Shown here: one piece after another, positions 1 through 13,275 of the stretch | How positions within the stretch are numbered: position 1 is the first letter of the stretch | How the letters are laid out: each line of letters begins with the position of its first letter | Assembly (NCBI GenBank): GCA_947034885.2 | Contig: OX344754.2 | Coordinates: 3,162,001 to 3,226,000 of the forward strand | DNA: 64,000 nucleotides | Origin: Thuidium tamariscinum | Lineage: Eukaryota; Streptophyta; Bryopsida; Hypnales; Thuidiaceae | Reading direction: 5' to 3' | Position numbers and translations under genes: made by a program | Notes under the pieces: model-generated | Told to the model about the DNA's origin: nothing | Database searches by the model: none | The model's input: only the letters and a program-made list of their open reading frames with translations

Positions 1-1629
1 GAATCCTTGCGGTGTGATAGCCGAAGAGAAAACGGAGGCCACGCGGACTGTCAATCTTTTGCAGTCCTTTGCGAATAGCTCTGCGCAGCAAGGTATCTTT
101 GTCAAGGAGTTGTAAAATTCGTCTTCTCTGAGATTTTGTTGCACCAATACCGCTACTCCATTCCTCAATAGCTAATCGGCTGGCTAGTAAAGCACTGTTG
201 TTGCAAAGACCAGAGCCCATGACGAAGTGCTGTGCATGATGGAAGGTTTCAAGGAAATAGAAAGCGCTTGGTAAAAGTGCATGTTCTACAATTCAGCAGT
301 GCAAGGTTGATGGTAAATCAGCAATTCTATTATGCATGACAACGACATCATGTGAGCAAATCGAGTATAGCATTTCCGCTAGCTATTCATTATTGAAAAT
401 AGTGAAGGTATGCAAGTGGTTCGTCACAAAGTTACAGACCAGCAATCTCGCAGCTGTGATCGATAGAGAAAATGCGGGATTCAAATGGCTAGTACTGTAC
501 CTCACTGAAGAAGAGCCGCATGTAAGATATGTGCACATATCATCGTCGGAAATGGTGTGTGCTTTCTTTGCATACTCCTTTGCAGTGTCCTAATTCAGCA
601 ATGGTATGGTGCAGGGAAAACTGAATTTGCAGTGGCAATGCTCTAACGGCAGACTGTGGAAGTCATGTCTTTCAGTAATTTGAAGCTTCTCTCATTCACG
701 CTTCACATACTAATATCATTTGATCGAGTTTGTAAGGTTTGTTCTACTGTCGACTACCATTGTCATGAAGAAAGTTGTGGAGTAAGTGAGGGCTGATGCA
801 GTTCACGGGATGCTAGATGTACATTACTAGTGTCCATGGAGGTTTTTGCTTGCAGCTGCCATTAGTAGCTTCGGGTGTTTATTACGAGTTCAAGAAATTG
901 TGCACACACCTAATTAGAGTACCTAAAGCTTATTTCAGAGGTCTATAAAGAACATTAGTAAAATGATGCCATAATTTTCTTGCACGCTATTCTTGTCTTT
1001 TCTTTTTGCCACTCTCTGTAGTTCATATTGTACTAAGCAAGCACAAATTGATTTATTGTGAAAACGACATCCTATGATGATAAAGATATTTTCGATTTTG
1101 GATTTTCTGCTGTACTCTTTGTCAGTACTTATTGCAATTCCCAGCACATTTATTTCCAAGCGCCATTTTGGAATGCAAACGTGTAACTGTGTATCCTATG
1201 ACAGTGTCAGACAGTAATTACAAAATTACAGCAAGCTCTGTACTTGTTGTCAATAACTCACGCAGCTGACAAGAATAATGGATATTGTTCTTTATGGCCT
1301 CTGTATAGAACTAAAATAATATTCAAAATGAACCTGCAGTGGGGCCATCTGTACTGCCCCTCTTGAAAATTGGAAGCAAAAATTTCCAATGCACGCTTTC
1401 TGGGGCCTCGGGCATCTAATATTTTCACCCACAACTACATACATACCTGTTCTCTAATTTTTCCTCGCGTTTTGAGTGTGCTTGAGCAAGTGTTGTAAGC
1501 ATGGGACAATGAAGAACTTAGCTGCACACGTCAGTAAAAAAAATCGGATGAAAAGGCGTTGTTCTCAGCGTTCTGTGCGTTTCCCAATCTGTTCATCGTC
1601 CATTTTATGGACGTCGACACGCTCCAGGG
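1..1629. mobile_element. Right-hand part of a piggyBac-like element (non-coding)
   Basis: No convincing coding region is present in this stretch. Its right edge reads GTCGACACGCTCCAGGG and is followed by TTAA at 1630-1633. Read on the minus strand this gives TTAA then CCCTGGAGCGTGTCGACG, which matches the end at 17681 (CCCTAGAGTGTGTCGACG). The similarity continues inward through a small palindrome, GTCCA..AAATGGAC, and ATGGACGATGAA. TTAA flanks and CCC-starting ends are hallmarks of piggyBac elements. The left end lies outside the window. That everything from base 1 belongs to the element is inference; only the last 60 or so bases are directly matched. Confidence 0.55.
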
Positions 1630-1633
1630 TTAA

Positions 1634-2093
1634 AAGACTGGCCAATGTGAACTTAAGGTAGAAGGTTCTTAAATGGAGCGGGTTCTAAAATGGTGCCCTA
1701 TCTTAAATGTACAATACTTGTACATGTTGTTTTTTCATAGCCTTCAGCAGTGTACTGACAGTGTACATTTTAGCTAGGGCACCATTTCAGAGCCCTTGCT
1801 CGGCCACTTGGGAAAATGCTAAATTTTTTTATTTTTCACAGATGATAAATTTGCAAATTCTGAATTCATATTTGCAATTAGAGGTCCCATATTAGCTAAG
1901 AGAGTTGTTTTAAATAAATTATTCAGGCACAAAATAGGGACTTTTTATTTTTACTTGTACCCTTGGAATGACTTGGTGTGGCTGAGTGAGGGGGCAAGTT
2001 CAAGCCAACCCTTTAAAATTAGTTTGGTAAGGTGAGCATTTTCTTCTCATGTTATGTCATTAGAGTAGGCAACCCTTTTTTCAACCACTTAAC
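1634..2093. repeat. Foldback repeat with a CTCGGCCA-type motif
   Basis: A phrase built around CTCGGCCACTTGGGAAAA (about 1799-1818) faces an inverted, imperfect copy, GTGTGGCTGAGTGAGGGGGC (about 1976-1995). Inside, GTGCCCTATC...TGTACA (1694-1712) faces TGTACA...TAGGGCACCA (1760-1785). The same phrase recurs as an inverted pair at 50160-50440, so this is a dispersed foldback element and not chance. No gene is visible. Confidence 0.45.
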
Positions 2094-5087
2094 TTAACCT
2101 CTCAAGGCCTAAGGCCTTTTTGGGTGTAAAAACATCCTTGCTTTTTAAGCCTTATAAGTCTACATGTCACTAAGGTATGAAAATTTCAACCATATAATCT
2201 TGTATTGTGCATGTTGTAGATCATGTGGATCAAATTTGGAGTCATTTGACTACATAGATCACAAGATCATAATGTTTTAGTGTTGAAAAAACATGTTGAA
2301 ATTTCCTAAAAATACATTTGGAGATGAAATTTGATTTCTAAACCTATTCAAGTGAAAAAGCATTAAACTAAAAAATGAATCAAAACCAACATACAAACAC
2401 ATTGTCTTGGTAAAAAAATGTCATTCAATTAACTCATTGTGTTTGCAAAATGACCTTGAAATAGGAAAAAGTAGCAAAAAAGGGTGCAAAAAACACATCT
2501 ACGACAGTACTTCCATCTACTAAAATGCTTCTCTGTCACTCATAACTTCTTGGATTGATATGAATTTTTAGCCACACAAACTAGATTAGAATGCACAACT
2601 TTTCAAAAAAATTATTAGAAACAAACATTGTATGAAGAAGACACAAGGCACTAAAGTTCATTGTAATTCAAAAATGTCTAATTTTTAAACTTTGAATTGC
2701 TTCCAAATATTCAAAACAACTTGGATCGCCATGAAAATTTGACCACAATAACTAAACCTCTTAGAAGAACACAACCTAATAAATTTGATTGAAAATAAAC
2801 ATTGGATGAAGGAAATACAAGCCCCCAGAGTTGCAACCATCCAATGTAGCTTGGTGAACTCAAATTGAACTTGTGAACTTCAATTGGCTTCAAATAAATT
2901 TGTACTACTTGAGTTGGTGTGAAAAATTTTCCACACACTAGACTAGGACGCAAAAAATTTCCGACAAGCTTTATTGAATTTGAACATGGAATGCAAAAGT
3001 TACAATACTTTGAATTAGATTGCATGAAGCGATTTTTGAGCCCCTTGGATGTTGAGGGGTTAAGCAATTATGTGTATCTAGAGCAAGGATTTCTTGAATG
3101 CGGAAACTATCCCATGTACAAATTAGAGTTTTTTTTGTCCTAAAAAGTCATATAGGTCTTCCTATTTCCAATGAAAGAATGGAAACAAAATCAATAAAGG
3201 GGTGATTGCAATATCAAAAGACTATTAGTCAATCATCATGCATGACAATTGTACTAAGAATTGCACTATAACTTACTAATGTTCTTTTCTGCTTGTATAA
3301 AAATAGAAAAGCTTGTACCACCAAAATGGAGGGTAATTAGAAATGGGTTAGCATTTTATACAGGAAGAATCAAGCTTGAAGAAGGGCCCCAGATCAAAAC
3401 CAACAACAATGTCCTAATTAAGAAAAATAATCTAAAAAGGGATTTTTCTCACTTATAAAATTTTGGTCAATAGGGACTATGATTATGAAACTATTAAAAT
3501 TCAAAAGGCTTCTCTACTAGTGTAGATTTGCCCTCTTTAGGCCCTTTTTTTAATAATACTCTAACCTAGTACAAGCTAATTCGTTTGCTAGAAAATAAGA
3601 AAAGATAACTATCATAGGAGGTTTAGGAATTGATTTGGTTCTAAATGTAGAGTATATCTAGGAATGAATAGCATTTTCTTCAAAATACCTATGATTATCA
3701 TTCATGATGAAATAGGTATACTTAAAAGCATAGTTTATAGACTCCTACCTTAATTGTGATGGATGAGTTTCTTTAATGAAAATCTCAAGCTCTAAGAAAT
3801 AAGGTCGGTACCCCCCAACCCACCACTTTTTGCTATTGTCTTGTTATATTATTATTATTAGATATGGTTACCTTTTTATATTTTCTCAATAGCAAGTCAA
3901 AATGAATAGTTCTAATGCAATAAAGAACTTAAAAGTTAGATGTTATATGCAAAAGTTACGAAGGGTCAAAATCTTGTTTCATATATTTCTAAAACCACTA
4001 GAGGATTTTTGAGGCCATTGGAAGACTGCAAGTTCCCAGACTACGAGAACGCAGTTTCTGCCGCATGAACAGAAATCCTACGTGGTTGAGAGAGTGCCAT
4101 GTCATAAATTTATTTATTTTTTGAAAAATAAATAAATTGAGGGATTTTTTTCATATTTCAAGACCCAATTTTATTTATTTTTTAATAAATATTGGCCTGA
4201 TAGCGGCCGGCAGTTACAGGAACAGTTCCGGGGAACAATCCCAAAACAGCCCTTTGGAGGCCTCAAACCCCCTCTAATGCATTTCTTCAACAAAGATACA
4301 TATTAATTTGGGGGATGTATACAATGTAATGATGATTGGATGTATCCATCTCAATCCTTGAAGGATGTTGAGGCCAAAAAGTGGTCAATGGATGACTTAA
4401 CTCTTTCACTATAGAATCAAGAGTACACATTTTAGTCCATCAATTAGAGCGATAGTTTGATGACTACTTTGGCCATTCGTACACATCTTTTAATTGTAAA
4501 GATCTCCAATGTCTTATTTATAAATGATATACAAATTGAAAACTAGATTTCTTTTTCATCACAACTTGGATGAAAATCATCCTAATTTTTAGACATATTT
4601 CATGAAGTTGTTGTTCTCTCCAAGGGTTGGATTTGGTGTTACTAGAATACATATTTTTTCTAAAATTACAAATATGTCAGTATGTCAAATGATTGACTAA
4701 GCCCAAAATGCATCGACTCTAATTAAAAACTTGGAACTGCAAAAATAAGGTTATAGAATCAAATAATACAAAAATTCCAATAAATTACTATGTCAAGAGA
4801 ACCTCATTTCAAATCCATTCAAACAATATCTTTTCAAAAAATGACAATATTTTGCTTGTTGTTGAATTAAAAAAAATTCTTTTAAAAATTATAGAGAAAT
4901 ATTGGTGACAACATCGGTGAATCTAACCATTTCAATAGAGTCTAAAGTTCAAATTCTACAATATTCATTTGCATTTCAATTTCAAAATATTCTTCCAAAT
5001 AATATTTCATGATGATTTTTCTAAAATCATCAATTTAGGAGATAAGTTTGAAGGCTTAGGGGTTAAAGGTTGAAGGTAGCCTCTAAA
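2094..5087. other. AT-rich intergenic repeats, no gene seen
   Basis: The stretch opens at a TTAACCTCTCAAGGCC phrase resembling the ends of the TTAA-bounded repeat family described elsewhere in this window. It is AT-rich, and its short open frames have no recognisable domain and no codon bias. A MITE copy (3996-4279) lies inside. Nothing else could be supported. Confidence 0.5.
3996..4279. mobile_element. MITE of the CATTAG family, copy 1
   Basis: The left edge reads CTAGAGGATTTTTGAGGCC. The right edge, GGAGGCCTCAAACCCCCT then CTAATG, is its imperfect inverse. Related copies with the same edges and the same internal wording (GACTRYGAAYTCCC, then TGCCA near CATRTCAT) lie at 15828-16065 and less completely near 52320-52580 and 13590-13740. 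No coding capacity. Target duplications are not clear. Confidence 0.6.
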
Positions 5088-5091
5088 TTAA

Positions 5092-6798
5092 CCCCTAAAG
5101 AACCAAGAGTCCCCTCGAGGGACTCTAAGGAGTTCAGATAGGTACTTATGACCTCTGTTTTAGATGAATTTTTTTGAAATTTTCTTTATAAGATAGAAAC
5201 TCAGGTGGGTCACTTTTTGTATGTTTCATACCCTCCTTGTGCAACGAGGGGGTATTTTTTGGGGGGCTATTTACCTCAAGGGCTCAAATAAATGGTCCCC
5301 TATATTTACATAATTTGTGAAAATGTCTTGTATCATGGCACCCTATACTTACTTATATAATGTAGGTGAAAATATTTTTTTCTAGGGTATTTTCTTTATA
5401 AGAGAAAAAAATGAATTGAAGAGAGAATTAAAAGCAAGAAGGTTAGAGAGAAGATTAAGAAAATTTGTATGAAAAGTTGGAATGTTTACTTGGCTCAATA
5501 TTCTTTTCCGTTGTCACACCCTTTTTTAATATTTAGAATTCAATCAAGTGAACTAGTATGACAATTTTACCACTTACAATATACAAAAATCCAAAAATTG
5601 AATGTACCAGCTATGCAAACATTGTGTACCACCTTTATTCACTAACTACTTTATAGATCCAGCTATACAAACATTGTATACCACCTTTATACACTAACTA
5701 CTTTATAGATCCAGCTATACAAACATTGTATACCACCTTTAGACTTTGAGTACTTTGTACAATCAACTCTAAATAAAATTGACCCTACTAAATACAATTT
5801 CCAAGATCCTAATCTCTAAATCTTAAATTATATGTAAAAAGTTTTAATACTTGAGATTTTTTAGCTACCTACTTTACTTATAATGCATCTTCAAGTTTGA
5901 AAGTCCCCTACTTTATTTGTAAATCCTTTATAAATTTTACTTTAAAACAATTAAACCTATCCTATATTATGCCGCAGGTGGTTTTTAAAATGTAGATAGT
6001 GACCCACCCAAGGATAGAAAAATTTATTAGCTTCGTGAGAATATAATTTTTATTAAAATTGGTACTCGGGAGCAAAAGTTATGCCATCTTAAGTATAATT
6101 TTTATGTCACCGGGCAGAAAAAACAATTTACAAAAAAATAAAATAAAATAATTTTTTTTCTCTTAAAGATCTTATTTTCATCTACATCTGAAGCTTTTAT
6201 TCATTCCATTTGGATTAGTGACATGAAAGTTATGAACAATCTTGTTTTTTGGACTATGTGAGTATCTTTTTGAAAAAATAATGCATAGGATTCATTCTTG
6301 AATGCAATTTTCACAATTTTTTAGAAAAAATTGTTTGATAAGGTTAGGTTTTCTTTTCAGAACAATCTCACCATCGGGATTATTGTGTTTCAATTCCATC
6401 TAAGAGTTATTGACAACTTAGTTTTTCCTTAAATATTGAACCTACATCTACTTAACAAATTTTTAAGGAATGAAAATCAAGTATTTATAATTCAAATTTT
6501 TTCCCTAGATTGTCAACTGAATTTTTCAACACAAAAAAATTTAAATTCAGCACCTTTAGTGCAAAAATTTGTAGCCAAAGTCATTTGAAATCAAAAGCCA
6601 ATGTTCAAAAAACTTTTTTTTCAAATTTTGAATGCTAATATCTTCCAATCCCTACAATCAAACTTCATGAAAATTTTAGAACAAGGTCTTATAGTTAGAT
6701 TCTAAGAAAATATATTTTTTTGTTTTCAAAGACGAATGCAAGAAAATTGGCAGTTTAGAGTGGTTTTTGAGAGAAAAATGGCCGTAGTCCTTTTGGGG
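5092..6798. mobile_element. TTAA-bounded non-coding repeat, copy A
   Basis: It is preceded by TTAA (5088-5091) and starts CCCCTAAAG. It ends CCTTTTGGGG, followed by TTAA (6799-6802). An internal phrase near 6190 (TTATTCATTCCATTTGG, then ATGAAAGTTATG) is shared with copies at 14777-15688, 19229-20158 and 51089-52061. Each copy also carries a 3' zone with a GGCAATTTT-like phrase about 60 bases before the end. It is non-coding. A piggyBac-mobilised non-autonomous element is inferred from the TTAA and the CCC ends. Confidence 0.55.
5606..5741 (+). repeat. Tandem repeat, 52-bp period, about 2.6 copies
   Basis: The unit contains CCAGCTATACAAACATTG then TATACCACCTTTA then CACTAACTACTTTATAG. AGCTAT recurs at 5609, 5661 and 5713, giving a period of 52. 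The repeat lies within TTAA-bounded copy A. Confidence 0.85.
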
Positions 6799-6802
6799 TT
6801 AA

Positions 6803-8399
6803 AATAGAAAATCAAGTAAATAATATTTTTTGGTGTGTGATCTAATTTTTTGTCCAATTTTGTTTGAAACAAACTTTGAGATTTGAAAAGAAAAAAGAGT
6901 ACAAAAAAATATTGGTGAGAATATGGGTGAATCCAACCATTTAGATGGAATCCAAAATTCAATGTCTACAACTTTGATTTATATGTCAATTCCAAAATAT
7001 TCTTGCAAATAGTACTTTAAGATGATTTTTTCCAAATTGTCAACTCTAGAGAAGACTTTGAATAATCAAAGATTATGTACCAATTGATGAATTGAAATGA
7101 CTTTTAGATCTATTATTCGTGCTATAGTTTTTGTATTAAAAACTAATATCATTACTATCATGCATCCATAGAAAATTAGATACTAAATACTTTAATTATG
7201 CCATGATTCTAATACAAGTCAAATCCAAAAACCTTTCAAATTTGTACATCCTACTAAGATTAGGTCCACTTTAGGATGTCCACTTTGGGAGGCACACATA
7301 TGATCAAAGTTGAAAGGAATTTCAAATTTTGAATCATATTGGAATCACACTAAAGTCTGATTTATCATCATTAAAAATACACATATATAATTGAAAACTT
7401 TACAAAGAGTTTGATGTTTCTATACACTATGTACTATCTCATGTTGCCCACATTTTGTGTAAATTAAAACTTGTATTCAATGGTACATATAAGAAATGAA
7501 CCTTCACACTTGCTTTAGAGACACTTTATCTCATCAAATTCGAATTGTTGTATGATTTCTTGCTTCTTCACCCCATAGCAAAAAATCTTTGACTATCTTC
7601 CTTCAATTCTTCACAACATGGTAGATAGATCCAAATATATGATTTGAAGTGATTCATTTTTCAGTTGTTGAGAAGTTGGAAGTGCACTTCAATACAATTC
7701 CAACACAATTCATGGTTTCAAAATTGGTTCATTTTTGAGCACGCAAGAGCTTTCTAAAGTTGTTGAATTTTTCAGTGAAAAATTCGGAAGATTTCTGCAC
7801 CCGACCTGTACAAGTTCCCATACCAGAAAAGATAACTAAATCGACACCTAAGTTATACCGACGACAAACACAGTTTCAAAAGGACTCGCCTTCTGGAGCT
7901 ACCACTTCCATCAGCGTCAATTCCATCTAGAATTCTAGACTACAGTACTTCGACCAGACGACTGCTCCAATTGATAAACCACTAAAGTCAGTTGTGAATG
8001 CAAGGAAAATTCGTTAATCAGTCTATATCAACATGCTCTGAAGCATCGTCCTAAACTCCAGTTCACTCCACTTGAGTAAACATCCCTGCCACTGTGGAAA
8101 ACTGAACTCGGTGTAGTACGAAGCTAATCTGCGCATCAGTCACACTAGCAGACCACTCCGAGGACGAGATTCACCATCACATGCCGTAGGGTAGTTCTAT
8201 CGACGCAGTTCTCTTAAAAATTCTACAGGGACTCCGAGGAAGAGTTCAAACTTAGCATGAGCGTACTCAAGTCAAGAGGCAAATTTTGCCAAAAATACCA
8301 ACGGCAAATCTATTTCATCAATTACTACCACGCTTGAAAAAAAATTGGGAACCCTTGAGAAAGAATAGAGTACATGAATTTCTTTAGAAAAAGAGTCCT
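6803..8399. other. AT-rich intergenic DNA grading into a probable 3' UTR
   Basis: The first kilobase is AT-rich with no gene. From about 7800 the base composition becomes more balanced. Because the M50B-like gene is transcribed leftward and stops at 8400, the bases just below 8400 probably hold its 3' untranslated region. I could not place a polyadenylation site with confidence. Confidence 0.4.
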
Positions 8400-11300
8400 T
8401 CACTGAGAAGAAAGGCTCACAAGCCCAAGATACACAGCAGCAGCAAGGAAGATAACTGAGATAAATCCCCTGCACATGCACAACGGAAGCATTGTCATGA
8501 CCAGTTTCAAATACTTGGTCAATTGAGGACCAGTCTATGCATCATTGCTCGACCTTGAATTGATGGATTGGAAGCTCTAAAATCCTACTTTTTGAAATTG
8601 GTGATTATCAGTGTTGCCAGCATATCCGCTGGAACAGAACACGAGACATGAATACGTATTTGTGTACGTGAAAGGAATAGCACACGTCAACAGATAAATG
8701 TCAAGTTGGAATTCTCTTTCAATTCATCTGGCCTTCTAATTTCCTACACTGACCCATTTCAGACATTTGTTGGACCACATTTAATGACACGTGGAGAAAA
8801 GATTAAAAAAAAGATAAAAGGAGACTGAAGCGAAGTTCAAATGGATCGAAGGCATTCACTAACCAAATTATACCCCACAGCAAGCCACTGCAGCATGGTA
8901 ATGGGTATCTCTCAGCAAATTTCTCAGCATCACTTGAATTCACTCGTCTTGAGATAAGGTCATCATAAATATCTGAGTGAAAACCAAGTTAAGCAGCTGT
9001 CAGCATTCTGGTAACACATTGAAAAAATGGGGAAAGAAATATCCACGAAGTATTTTTTCCACGGCATTTATCACAATATGACAAAGGATTGACAAAAAGA
9101 CAGGAAATACAAAATGGTTAATAAATTGGAAGTGGTCTTGAATCCAATTTTCATACCATAAATAGAAAACAGACAATTCATCACACCTGCGACCGACAAG
9201 CATGGATGTTAGTGAACGTCCCAAAACACTCCAGTTGCTACTAAAACCGCATTTATTTAGATCGGCATGAATTTCCTCCATGAAAGAAGTATGAGCATAG
9301 CTTGCACAAAAGTAAGTATCACATTAAGGCAGAGAGAAATTCGATCTAGAGACCATAATAAATTACCAAGGTCAAAAATAAGACCCGGTTCAAGCTGCCG
9401 ACTACAGAACAAGTATTAAATTTTTCAGGGATACACGAAGAAAAGTGGATACATGTAGGGTAATAAATAGTATATAAAGGTACAAGGCAGAAATACAAAG
9501 CAATATAGATTGAAAGATATAATACCCATGAATAAGATCACGTATCGGAGGATTTTGACAACCGTGAGTTCTTGTAAGACCCAGATCAATATCAAGAAGG
9601 CCAGAAACCCTGAAACGAAATACTAGATAAGTATACAAGGTCCATGGAGTTGCTGAAACTGAGAATTGTAAATCCAGGAAAATGACCACGTTAAACCCAA
9701 TTATTAAGCCCAAATTCAGCATCGAACCTCAAACTGGAAAATACAACATGTCTAGGACTTGTAAATATAAATAGGAAGAATATGGCACTCACCAATACAT
9801 AAGAAGCGAAGGAACCACTGAAGTGGGGTGGGGGTCACACAAATGACAACAATCAGAATCGTAAGATAACGCTCACATCATTAGAATATCACTTAACATA
9901 AAAATTGCAATACTGAGAAGCTACCATTAGCCAACAGACAACATTATTCTAGGAAGTTAGAGAAGACAATCGAGATGCATGCGGCCCTGTCAGCGGCAAG
10001 CGCGGATCAGCAAAGAGCAAGGTAGTACACAAACTAACTTGGGGCCACTCATCACGTCAGTACACCGTATACTAGGTTCCCTTGCGTTTCTCGGACTTTT
10101 GTTATTATATATATGATTCGAGGTACCCTAACTAATGATAAAAGCGTTATTCGTGCAAGGCGATTTCGATAAATATTCCCGTTAGAGCAAGATATTTCAG
10201 AGTTGCAAAACTCATCACTCCCTTCAGGTGCAATAATTATTAGCACCATTGGCAGAAGAAGACCCTGATTGCACTCTTCGACCTCATGCACCTCTACACA
10301 TAGCAGGAAATTTCGCCATGTCATGGTGCAAACACGGAGTGGTTACCTCCACTAAGTTCGAGATTTGAATGTCCAGACTAAATCAATTCTACCAGCAAAG
10401 AACTCTTCAAAAGAAGACCATAGAGTAAGAGATGAAGGACGGCAAACTTACATTCTTTGCTACCACCAATACAACGATAAGAGCAGCGATGAGCAGGCCA
10501 GCTGCGATACGGAGTGTCAAACCATTCGTTGAAGCAACTATCAACACCATACCCCAGAACGACGATCCCAGATCTGTGCCCATGTAAGGAAATCCCTTCT
10601 GCATACTTTAGAAGCTTGTCGAGCACCTCGATTCAGCCTGGCCGTTTCCTGGGTGCTGGAGCACCAGCGACCCCCAACATTCTACTTCTGAAATTAATTA
10701 GACTGGAGATAGCTTGATTAATTTCACAGAATGCAAACTATCCACTCACTCTTAGGGGTACTCAACAAATCCGACTAACTGTATCCGTCAACACTGCACG
10801 CAGAGTGATCAGAGGAGCCTGGACAATGTTAACATTCCAACCGGCTACAATAAAGTAGAAGACTAAGTAGATTTTAGTAGTTCATTAAAGACGGTATATA
10901 CTAAAACCTACTATATGGAGGTAGCCCAAAAACTTACAGCCAGCAGGTAAGATGAACCATTGCTTGCCACCTCGTGTGCGTGTAACACCTCCTTCATCGA
11001 CATTGACTTCCATGCCCTCAACCTGCCCATACCAGACTCCACTCCATATCAAGATCAAATCGCATCCACAAGTTCCTGAGTCAACTCCCCTGATTCCAGT
11101 ACCGACTAACTATTACAAAGATGTCGTGAAAAGTAACTTGTCACAAGTTAATGCATCTACAAATCACGTTAAGAGGGCCGTTATGAGCACTCCGATGGCA
11201 AAATATTGCAAGACTGACGGTTAAGAGGAAGAAAAAAAGTCTACACGTACCTTACCACATGTAAGCTTACATGCAGTGGCATGGCTTGCCTCATGAAGAA

Positions 11301-12041
11301 AAACCGTAATAAGTTTGAAAGGGGTAAGCACCGGTGTCTTCCACAACTGCAGAATGACAACATTGAATAAACAATCTAGCTGATCCAAGCCATCTCGACC
11401 TGATACATAATAAAAAATGTGGAGGCTACACTCCCTAGAATGTCAAAGACATAGGTAATTAAATTATCAATTAAAGGTATATGCTCTTCGCGCTCTATGC
11501 GCTTGCGTCTATACTAAGTGATAATGATACCGAAATGATCCAGGGTATAAAACCACAAGAGATAAACAGACACACATGAAGGACAAACCCCACAACATAA
11601 AATCCCTTAATGTTAAACCCCTCATAGATTGCTATATTTGACATCCTGTGATCAAGAAGAGAAAATCTCTTCACTTTTCAAAGTTATCTCCAACTAGGTC
11701 GGGAGTATGATTGTAACTCTCCAGCGTTACTGTTGACGACAAAATAGGTCAGAGTATGTCCGAGAATCTGTTCCTGGGCATTTGTCTTGCCGAAAAGGGC
11801 AGTCATTTAATTAGCTCTAAGTTATAGGACCAAAGCTCAATCCGACAAGAGGTCCGAGCTGCTTAGGTCTGGGTTATGCAAGCATGATGTGATAATTTTT
11901 TTAAATTGAGTAAATTTAAAGCATCAGTAAAGAAAGGGGAGGAAGACTTACAGCAAGGATGATGAAGCAAAATGCGCCAATAGTTGCAATGAATGCAACT
12001 TGGCTGTGAGACAAGGAACCACGAAGGTACCAGTCGGCCAT
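8400..12041 (-). CDS. Peptidase M50B-like integral membrane protein, nine exons
   Basis: On the minus strand, nine exons join in phase: 12041-11952, 11346-11251, 11022-10938, 10573-10452, 9817-9793, 9609-9526, 9186-9157, 8972-8864 and 8469-8400. Every intron starts GT and ends AG, and the product is 236 residues. The N-terminus MADWYLRGSLSHSQ leads into a first membrane segment. Exon 2 holds LWKTPVLTPFKL and HEASHATACKL, whose HExxH is the zinc-binding and catalytic signature. Later parts include LGSSFWGMVLIVASTN, IWVLQELT, YDDLISRRVNSSDAEKFAE and a last membrane segment ending in SSQ. These match the plant M50B-like family, and the length is as expected. A role in intramembrane proteolysis is implied by the family, but to my knowledge its substrate is not established. 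The ATG follows the first AG-free leader and starts at the family's usual point. No break is visible, so the gene looks intact. Confidence 0.92.
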
Positions 12042-13275
12042 CTTAGTCAAGCCAGAATACAAGCACGATTAACCTTTCCCCTTGCCACAGAAGTATGATT
12101 GCAATCTAGTTTGTAGAAACCGTTCCCAATGTTGAAGAACCAAGGGAACAAGTCTAGTGCCACTTATGTTACGCAGGTCCCTCTTCCACTGCTCTCGAAG
12201 TGGCCAACAATAGACCGATTATGCTCCTTTGCAAATAGTCGGTACAACAGATCCAGAAAATCTGAACGCTTTATGATAGAACTCTCGAAATGCGTCTGCG
12301 AAAATGCACACGTGAGACTAACAGAAACAGAACAGACCACACGTTCTTCATCCTAGCAACAACTCGAGTACGAAGAAATAGAGGAAGGAACCAAAGCACA
12401 ACCGTCAGTCGTACTAACTAATTCCTTGACACCACCACATAATCGATCGAAATACGTTTCAACACCTACTCCCATGCCGACACCAATCCACCTTATTTTT
12501 CCAAACCTCGCGTCACTAAAACTTAAAATTCGGAACGAAAATATACAACAAATACACGAAATAAACAATAATCTAATTCTTCTCGCAGAAATTCCTGCAG
12601 CAAAAAAAAGTGATTCAAATGCGTTCAACACTTACTCCCTGGCCAACACCGATCCAACTCCCTCTCCCAAACCTCATGGTATCTACAAAACAAAATTCGA
12701 ACCTAGAATACAAACGAAATACAGGAAACTAAAAAAGTAGTAAATCAAATAACAAAATCTCTCTCGATTATGACACGCTGTTCCCGTGAACTAGCCAGAC
12801 CAAAAACCTTGCAACACAAACATCGCTCCAAAATGCGGAACCGCCAAAACCTCCACTAAAACTCAACCAAACTCCAACCAAACCTGTGAAAAAACTGTGA
12901 CAAAGTTGCATCCCACACCGGACGCTCTCGATGATCCAGTTAACGCGGGATCGGACAGGAAGTGCAGGACGGAGCAGGCAAATGCGGTAAGGTACGAAAA
13001 AAAAGAGAGAGAGGGAGAGAAACAGGAGAATGAAGAGTGAACGCGGGGTTCGAAGAATAGCAAACAACTGACCGGAAGTTGAAGGCAGGCTCGGTCTTGA
13101 GTTCCACACGGAAGCGCACGCGCTGCTTCAGTCTCCTTCCGGCGTTTCTTCCCGCAGCAGCAGTCGTAGCAGTAGCAGTAGTCGCGGCTATGGCCGCATT
13201 TCGTCGGAGAACATCTGCAACGACGACGACGGGCGTCAAACGTTCTTCCCTCCGCTCCCGCTCGCACTGTTGAGC
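12042..13275 (-). promoter_or_regulatory. 5' region of the M50B-like gene, possible leader exon and promoter
   Basis: The stretch 12930-13275 is distinctly GC-rich with CpG and a CGACGACGAC tract, unlike the AT-rich DNA just beyond it. On the minus strand a possible leader exon runs from about 13270 to a donor-like CCG/GTCAGT near 13073, which could splice to the region just above the ATG at 12041. The open frames here (for example 12940-13239 minus and 13079-13273 plus) are low-complexity, overlap one another and match no family I know. I read this as untranslated leader and promoter, by inference. Confidence 0.35.

Noticed and set aside
12426-12740. 104-codon plus-strand frame and the overlapping minus-strand frame
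   Set aside because: Both lack domains and codon bias. They lie in the presumed leader intron of the M50B-like gene.
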